NCBI GenBank assembly: GCA_030849805.1
Contig: JASANZ010002137.1
Coordinates: 1-52,529 of the forward strand
Origin: Sergeia podlipaevii
Lineage: Eukaryota > Euglenozoa > Kinetoplastea > Trypanosomatida > Trypanosomatidae
Direction of reading: 5' to 3'
DNA: 52,529 nucleotides
Each line of letters begins with the position of its first letter. The stretch's first letter is position 1. Of this stretch, positions 48,447 to 52,529 are shown piece after piece. The notes under the pieces are model-generated. The model made no database searches. It was not told the origin of the DNA and was given only the letters and a program-made list of their open reading frames with translations. The position numbers and the translations under genes are program-made.

Positions 48447-50957
48447 ATGAGCGCACCTCCTCCACGTCCCCCGGGCATGCCTCCGATGCCTCCAGGCATG
48501 GCTGCACGTGCCTCGGGCATGCCTCCCATGCCTCCAGGGTTCCGTCCTCTCCCTGCTACTGGCGCTGGCGCTGTCCAGGAAGGGGCTCTTGTGCCACCAG
48601 TGCCTCCTGGTATGAAGCGTCCGATGCCTCCCCTACCACCAGGAATGCGTCCCCCTGGTCAAGGCGTTCCTCCGCCGCCTCATGCCGGGCTTGGGGGTCC
48701 TCCTGCGCTGGATAGCAATCGCTACCTGCTGCCCCCGGGTGGCCCACAGCAGCATCAGCTGCCACCTCCACCTCTGCACACTCAGATGGGCAGCGGGCCC
48801 TCACCCTATAACGCACCACCGCCTTCAGGGGGTCCGCGGTACCTTTCACCTCCAGGGCACCAGCCGCCGTCGCAACAGTACGGGTCTACGTATCCTGCAC
48901 CTCCTCCTCCCCACCCACAAGGTGGCCGGTATGAGGACAACGATAGGTATCCTCCCTATGGTCGTGGCAGTGGTGACTCTCGTCGCGGCAATCGATATGA
49001 GGATGACCGTGGTTATGATCGCCAGCGTCACGACGGCGGCCGCTACGATGATCGCGGCTATGAAGATCGTCGCCATGGAGGCGGGGGCCGCTACGATGAC
49101 CGCGGGAACAATGATCGCCGTCAGGGTGGTGGCCGCTATGAAGATCGTGGCCGCCGGGGTGGTGGTGGCCGCTCCGACGACCAGCAGCTGCATGTGCCGC
49201 TGCGTGACCCAACCAATACCGTCTGGGTGGGTAACTTGGACCCAGTTGAGCACAGCGAGGGCGCTCTGCGCGAGGCGTTTCGCGAGTTCGGCAAGGTGAT
49301 GCGGGTTGCCAGCAAGGCTGGACAGAGCTACTGCTTTGTGCATTTCCGGCGTGTGGAGGAGGCCCGCAACGCGGTGGAGACACTCACGCAGCGTGGCACC
49401 CTTGGCCGCGCACGCTTCAACTATGGAAAAATGTTCGAGTACACTCAAGAGGAGATGGACGCCCCATACGATCCCAATGTGCGCGAGCCGATCCAAGAGC
49501 ATGGTGGTGGTCGCACTCGAGGCCGCGACGGCGCTGAACACGATGGCTTTGGCGATGATGGCAGGCCGCCAGCGCGTCGCCAGCGGCAGGAGCGGGAGCC
49601 CCCGGAGCCAAGCAACATTTTGTGGGTAGGCAGTCTTCCTCCAATCATCTCGAGAGAGAAGCTGCGCGAGATCTTTGAGGTGTTTGGTGAGGTGAAGGAC
49701 GTCAAGCTCATGGACAAGGGAGGGATGGCCTTTGTGCACTTTGACTCTATCGAGACCTGCACCATGGCGCTGCGGTCTATGACTGGTCGCTCCATTGAGG
49801 GCGGTGTCGTGCTCGCGCTCAACTACGGCCATGAGCAGCGCACTGCCCCACGCACGACAGTGGAGCTCACGGAAGATGGCATTCCAGTGAATGAAAACCC
49901 CACCAATGTGATTTATCTTGGGCAGCTTCCCAGCGACCTGGAGGAATCCGACCTCGACGAACTCTTTGCTTCATTTGAGGGCTTCATCAGCTCTAAGTAC
50001 GTGGCAAACAATGATATTGGCTTTGGACACTTTGAGACGGTCGAGCAGGCTCGCGTTGCACGCGTCGCACTCAACAGCGCCACGTTGAAAGGTGTCCCTA
50101 TTCGTGTGAGCTTTGGCAAGTCCAACCATAACATTCCTGTTGGCGATCGCAACGGCAACAATAATGCTGATGGTACCGGCGAAGAATTTAACTTGGATGC
50201 CATGATGCGTGGCCCGGGAGACCTAGACAGTGTCCCGCATGGCGCGCTTGTGCTGAGTGCAGGAGGCGTTGGCATAGGTGGCATGGGTGGCCCTGGTGCT
50301 CTCGTGCTGCCTGCGAGGGGTGGACCGGCAGGTGCTGGAGCCGGTGCCGCCAGCGGGGTGACTGCTAGCGTGTTCGATAAGGAGCGCGCGGCCCCTGAAC
50401 TTACACTGGATGCCCGTCTGCAGTCGCTTCTTGGCATCACGTACAATAACTGTGGCGCGAAAGATCTGGAGATTAGCCCAAGTCAGATACAATCCATTTG
50501 CTTTGTGGTGGATGCGTGTGTAGATGAGGCCAGTGAGCAGAGACTGGACGACACTCTCCTCTTGTACTCACCACTCAAATCAGTACATGTGTTCAACGTC
50601 GTGGCGAAGCGCATGCGCGAGTACTTCAACGATGATCCTCACAAGAAGTTGCTTATCTTGTACGCTGCCACACGCGTGCTGCTCGGGGCACAGACGGAGT
50701 ACAACCGGTTCACCTCTTCTGCTCTTAACGCGTATTTGATGGTGCTGCTGATGGCTAGTGAGGGCCAGACAAGCAGCGGCGCGGATCGTCTTACCGCGCT
50801 CGTGGAGAGCTTGGAGAAGCATCCTTTCTTAAAGACCAAGGCGAATGTAGCTGAGGAGTATGTGGCGGAGTTTAAAGCACAACTGGGCGAGATTCTGAGC
50901 CGCACCCGCGCTGAGCAGGATTTGACTTCACTTCTGACGAAGCGTCGTAGACGTTAA
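48447..50957 (+). CDS. RNA-binding protein with three RRMs, proline-rich N-terminus and RG-rich linker
   Basis: An 836-residue protein. Residues 1-165 are Pro/Gly/Met-rich with repeated PPMPPGM and LPPGMRPPG units, reminiscent of the PPPGMR motifs of SmB and U1C. Residues ~170-250 are repeats of the YDDRG/RRxGGGR type. RRM1 starts at N257 (NTVWVGNLDP, RNP1-like YCFVHF), RRM2 at N390 (NILWVGSLPP, MAFVHF), and RRM3 at N487 (NVIYLGQLPS, IGFGHF). A helical C-terminal domain (about 650-836) contains SIQ-type helices (SQIQSICFVVDACVDEASEQ; PHKKLLILYAATRVLLGAQT) and ends in KRRRR. The RRM arrangement resembles the Spen/FPA type, but I see no SPOC domain, and the C-terminal helical domain is unrecognised. 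A nuclear role in mRNA processing is plausible. The first ATG after the acceptor is used. Confidence 0.85.
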   Translation: MSAPPPRPPGMPPMPPGMAARASGMPPMPPGFRPLPATGAGAVQEGALVPPVPPGMKRPMPPLPPGMRPPGQGVPPPPHAGLGGPPALDSNRYLLPPGGPQQHQLPPPPLHTQMGSGPSPYNAPPPSGGPRYLSPPGHQPPSQQYGSTYPAPPPPHPQGGRYEDNDRYPPYGRGSGDSRRGNRYEDDRGYDRQRHDGGRYDDRGYEDRRHGGGGRYDDRGNNDRRQGGGRYEDRGRRGGGGRSDDQQLHVPLRDPTNTVWVGNLDPVEHSEGALREAFREFGKVMRVASKAGQSYCFVHFRRVEEARNAVETLTQRGTLGRARFNYGKMFEYTQEEMDAPYDPNVREPIQEHGGGRTRGRDGAEHDGFGDDGRPPARRQRQEREPPEPSNILWVGSLPPIISREKLREIFEVFGEVKDVKLMDKGGMAFVHFDSIETCTMALRSMTGRSIEGGVVLALNYGHEQRTAPRTTVELTEDGIPVNENPTNVIYLGQLPSDLEESDLDELFASFEGFISSKYVANNDIGFGHFETVEQARVARVALNSATLKGVPIRVSFGKSNHNIPVGDRNGNNNADGTGEEFNLDAMMRGPGDLDSVPHGALVLSAGGVGIGGMGGPGALVLPARGGPAGAGAGAASGVTASVFDKERAAPELTLDARLQSLLGITYNNCGAKDLEISPSQIQSICFVVDACVDEASEQRLDDTLLLYSPLKSVHVFNVVAKRMREYFNDDPHKKLLILYAATRVLLGAQTEYNRFTSSALNAYLMVLLMASEGQTSSGADRLTALVESLEKHPFLKTKANVAEEYVAEFKAQLGEILSRTRAEQDLTSLLTKRRRR

Positions 50958-52445
50958 TGTTTATTTTTTGTTAGTGGGCGAGAGTAAATTCATGTGTGAG
51001 GGAAGGAAAGAAAGAAAGAAAGACAAAAAGAAAGGGGGGGAAGTGTGGTGGAAACAAGGTGTGTAAAGAACATTTGTTTTTTCCAACTACATATTTGGGA
51101 TGGAAATGTTTTGTTTTATGTCTGAATGTGTTGGTTGAGTGCTGGCGTGCTTGTGTCTGTTTACGACTGAATGGTTGCCGTTTACCACGTCTCTCACAAA
51201 CAGGAATATATATATATATAGGTGAAAGTGTCGCTGACTTGTTTGTAATGAGTGAGGAAGTGAAAGATGTACGCATAGAGATTGGTAAGAAGCAAGTGTG
51301 CTGCTCCTACAAATTTCTTGTCGTGATGAAAGACCCGATTCGCAAAAAATAAAAAAATTCTTTTTTTTTTTTTCTTAATAACAGATATTGCTTCCAAGCC
51401 CCATCGAGAGCGGGCAGCGCAGATACACTAACATAAGCCACCTACCCTATCTTCCCAGAAACCATCATTAGTCAAAAGGGCATTCATTGCAGGCGGCGTG
51501 CCTTTTGATGCTTTTCTCCCCCCTTTTTTTCTCTCTTCTCTTATTGGTTCATTTATTTTTACTATTATTTTCTTCTAAATATACACTTCTGCAACTCCTC
51601 CTTTCTCTATACGTGCACAAAGTCCAGACTTGTGCTCTTCTTTATGTATGGTTTTCCTGATCATCTTTCTCTCTCTCATCTCAGCGCCATTCTTTCATAA
51701 TTCTCAGGAAATATTTACCGCTTGCCATATATGATGAGAGGCCCTGTGTAAATTCCTGTGATCGAACATAATGTACTTCTTCCGCTCTCTCTTTTCCTTC
51801 TTGATCTCTTTTCTTTTCTTTCTTTGTCTCAGTTCTAACTCAATTTACCTCTTTATTTGATATCAGCACTACTAACATGTATCTTTGACATCTGAGGAAT
51901 GGGATACCATGCAACTTGCTTTTCTGACAAATGCTAATTTTCTTTCTGGCTAGCCTTGCTTCTGCATCACATCAATTAATATGCATATTATATTTCTTAT
52001 TTTTCATCTTAAAGGGACATCATTAAACACTAGCACAGTGCTTTGGATTATTTTTTTTATTTACTTCTGCTTTTCCCTTTTCTTTTTCTCGTCGCTTCTT
52101 TCTTTTGCTGTCTTACTCCGTGTAGCAATAACCGAATGCCGTGAACACATCAACAAATTGCACACTTATTGATGGAGTCCTTTTTCTTTTTTTTTGTTCG
52201 TTTCAAAATGCCCAAGAGTTCTAATATCAAGAGTTTTTTTTTTTGTCAAGAAGTATACCCCCCAACAAACTCCACCAATCTACAAGCTGATCTTCAATCT
52301 TCTTTACTGCCTAGAATCCTCCTGACAAACCGCATTATATCTTCAGAATTCCTTGCTCACTTTTTTTTTTTTACTGTTATTCATATTTTAACCATCAACA
52401 CAACCACCTCGTCTTTTAAGCTCAGAAAATACTTCATGCTTGCTA
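50958..52445 (+). other. Intergenic region
   Basis: No credible gene. A TA run at 51207-51220, then a stretch (about 51390-51510) that is less AT-rich than usual for intergenic DNA here, then pyrimidine-rich DNA to about 52400. A T tract at 52361-52372 with AGs near 52420 and 52425 could serve the last gene. Confidence 0.55.
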
Positions 52446-52529
52446 ATGCTCATTTCTCTATTCTTTTTGTCTTGTGCGTACCGCGTTGTGCGCGCTGCGG
52501 TGCCTGTGTCCCCAGCACAGTTCGAAGGC
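52446..52529 (+). CDS. 5' end of a gene, probable signal-peptide protein (3' truncated)
   Basis: From ATG 52446 the frame is open to the end of the window (28 codons). Its first ~17 residues are hydrophobic (MLISLFFLSCAYRVV), followed by RAAVPVSPAQFEG, which reads like a secretory signal peptide with a cleavage region near RAA. Base composition changes abruptly here from T-rich to the GC-rich third-position style of the real genes. An ATG at 52436 in another frame gives a Cys-rich reading that looks less natural. Too little is visible to name a product. Confidence 0.45.
   Translation, partial: MLISLFFLSCAYRVVRAAVPVSPAQFEG

Noticed and set aside
51248..51352. 34-codon frame starting MSEEVKDVRIEIG
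   Set aside because: Slightly protein-like at its start but short, without an acceptor of its own or a recognisable family; most likely 3'UTR.
51730..51900. Possible C/D snoRNA (ATGATGA box near 51731)
   Set aside because: No CTGA D box within a plausible 60-100 nt, and no flanking terminal stem; the only CTGA is over 150 nt away.

Overview
The window is nuclear DNA of a kinetoplastid flagellate, most likely a trypanosomatid. All seventeen complete protein genes and both partial ones lie on the plus strand. None needs an intron, even those encoding 1,000-2,050 residues. Codons are GC-rich at the third position, and genes are separated by 0.4-3.8 kb of AT-rich DNA full of T/C tracts, TA runs and CA/TG microsatellites. 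Most genes have a pyrimidine tract followed by an AG within a few tens to a few hundred bases of the start codon, as expected for spliced-leader trans-splicing of a polycistronic transcript. Stop codons are used conventionally. I could not name the genus: proteins are rich in Ala/Ser/Gly runs as in Leishmania relatives, but the intergenic DNA is AT-richer than I would expect there.

Layout: 1-419 3' end of an unknown low-complexity gene; 1222-3459 GRWD1/Rrb1-type WD40 ribosome-biogenesis factor; 4572-5885 RS-rich unknown; 6510-7184 mitochondrial p22/p32 (MAM33) protein; 7905-9497 ATG5; 10178-12163 MO25/CAB39-like scaffold; 12613-14346 PDK1-like kinase with a DFD motif; 14370-14530 a duplicated 79-80 bp block around a single N, probably an assembly join; 15259-18396 a thioredoxin domain fused to a complete UFD2-type E4 ubiquitin ligase; 19057-20715 basic unknown, probably mitochondrial; 21347-22549 J-domain protein; 22998-23747 probable mitochondrial unknown; 24924-25958 SLC25A34/35/Oac1-like mitochondrial carrier; 27771-28385 ICT1/ArfB-type GGQ hydrolase; 28880-29512 SDHAF2/Sdh5; 31094-37246 giant IQ-motif protein; 38618-42880 WW-domain protein; 46635-47648 METTL9-like methyltransferase; 48447-50957 triple-RRM protein; 52446-end 5' end of a probable signal-peptide gene.

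The genes do not form a single pathway, as is normal in trypanosomatid transcription units. Two themes recur: mitochondrial proteins (p22, J protein, two presequence-bearing unknowns, carrier, ICT1-like, SDHAF2) and proteostasis/autophagy (ATG5, J protein, Trx-E4 ligase). The observations most worth following are the thioredoxin-UFD2-U-box fusion, the DFD/MRD substitutions in the PDK1-like kinase, and a roughly 205 bp near-identical direct repeat on either side of the carrier gene. All assignments come from reading translated sequence by eye; no database search was run.
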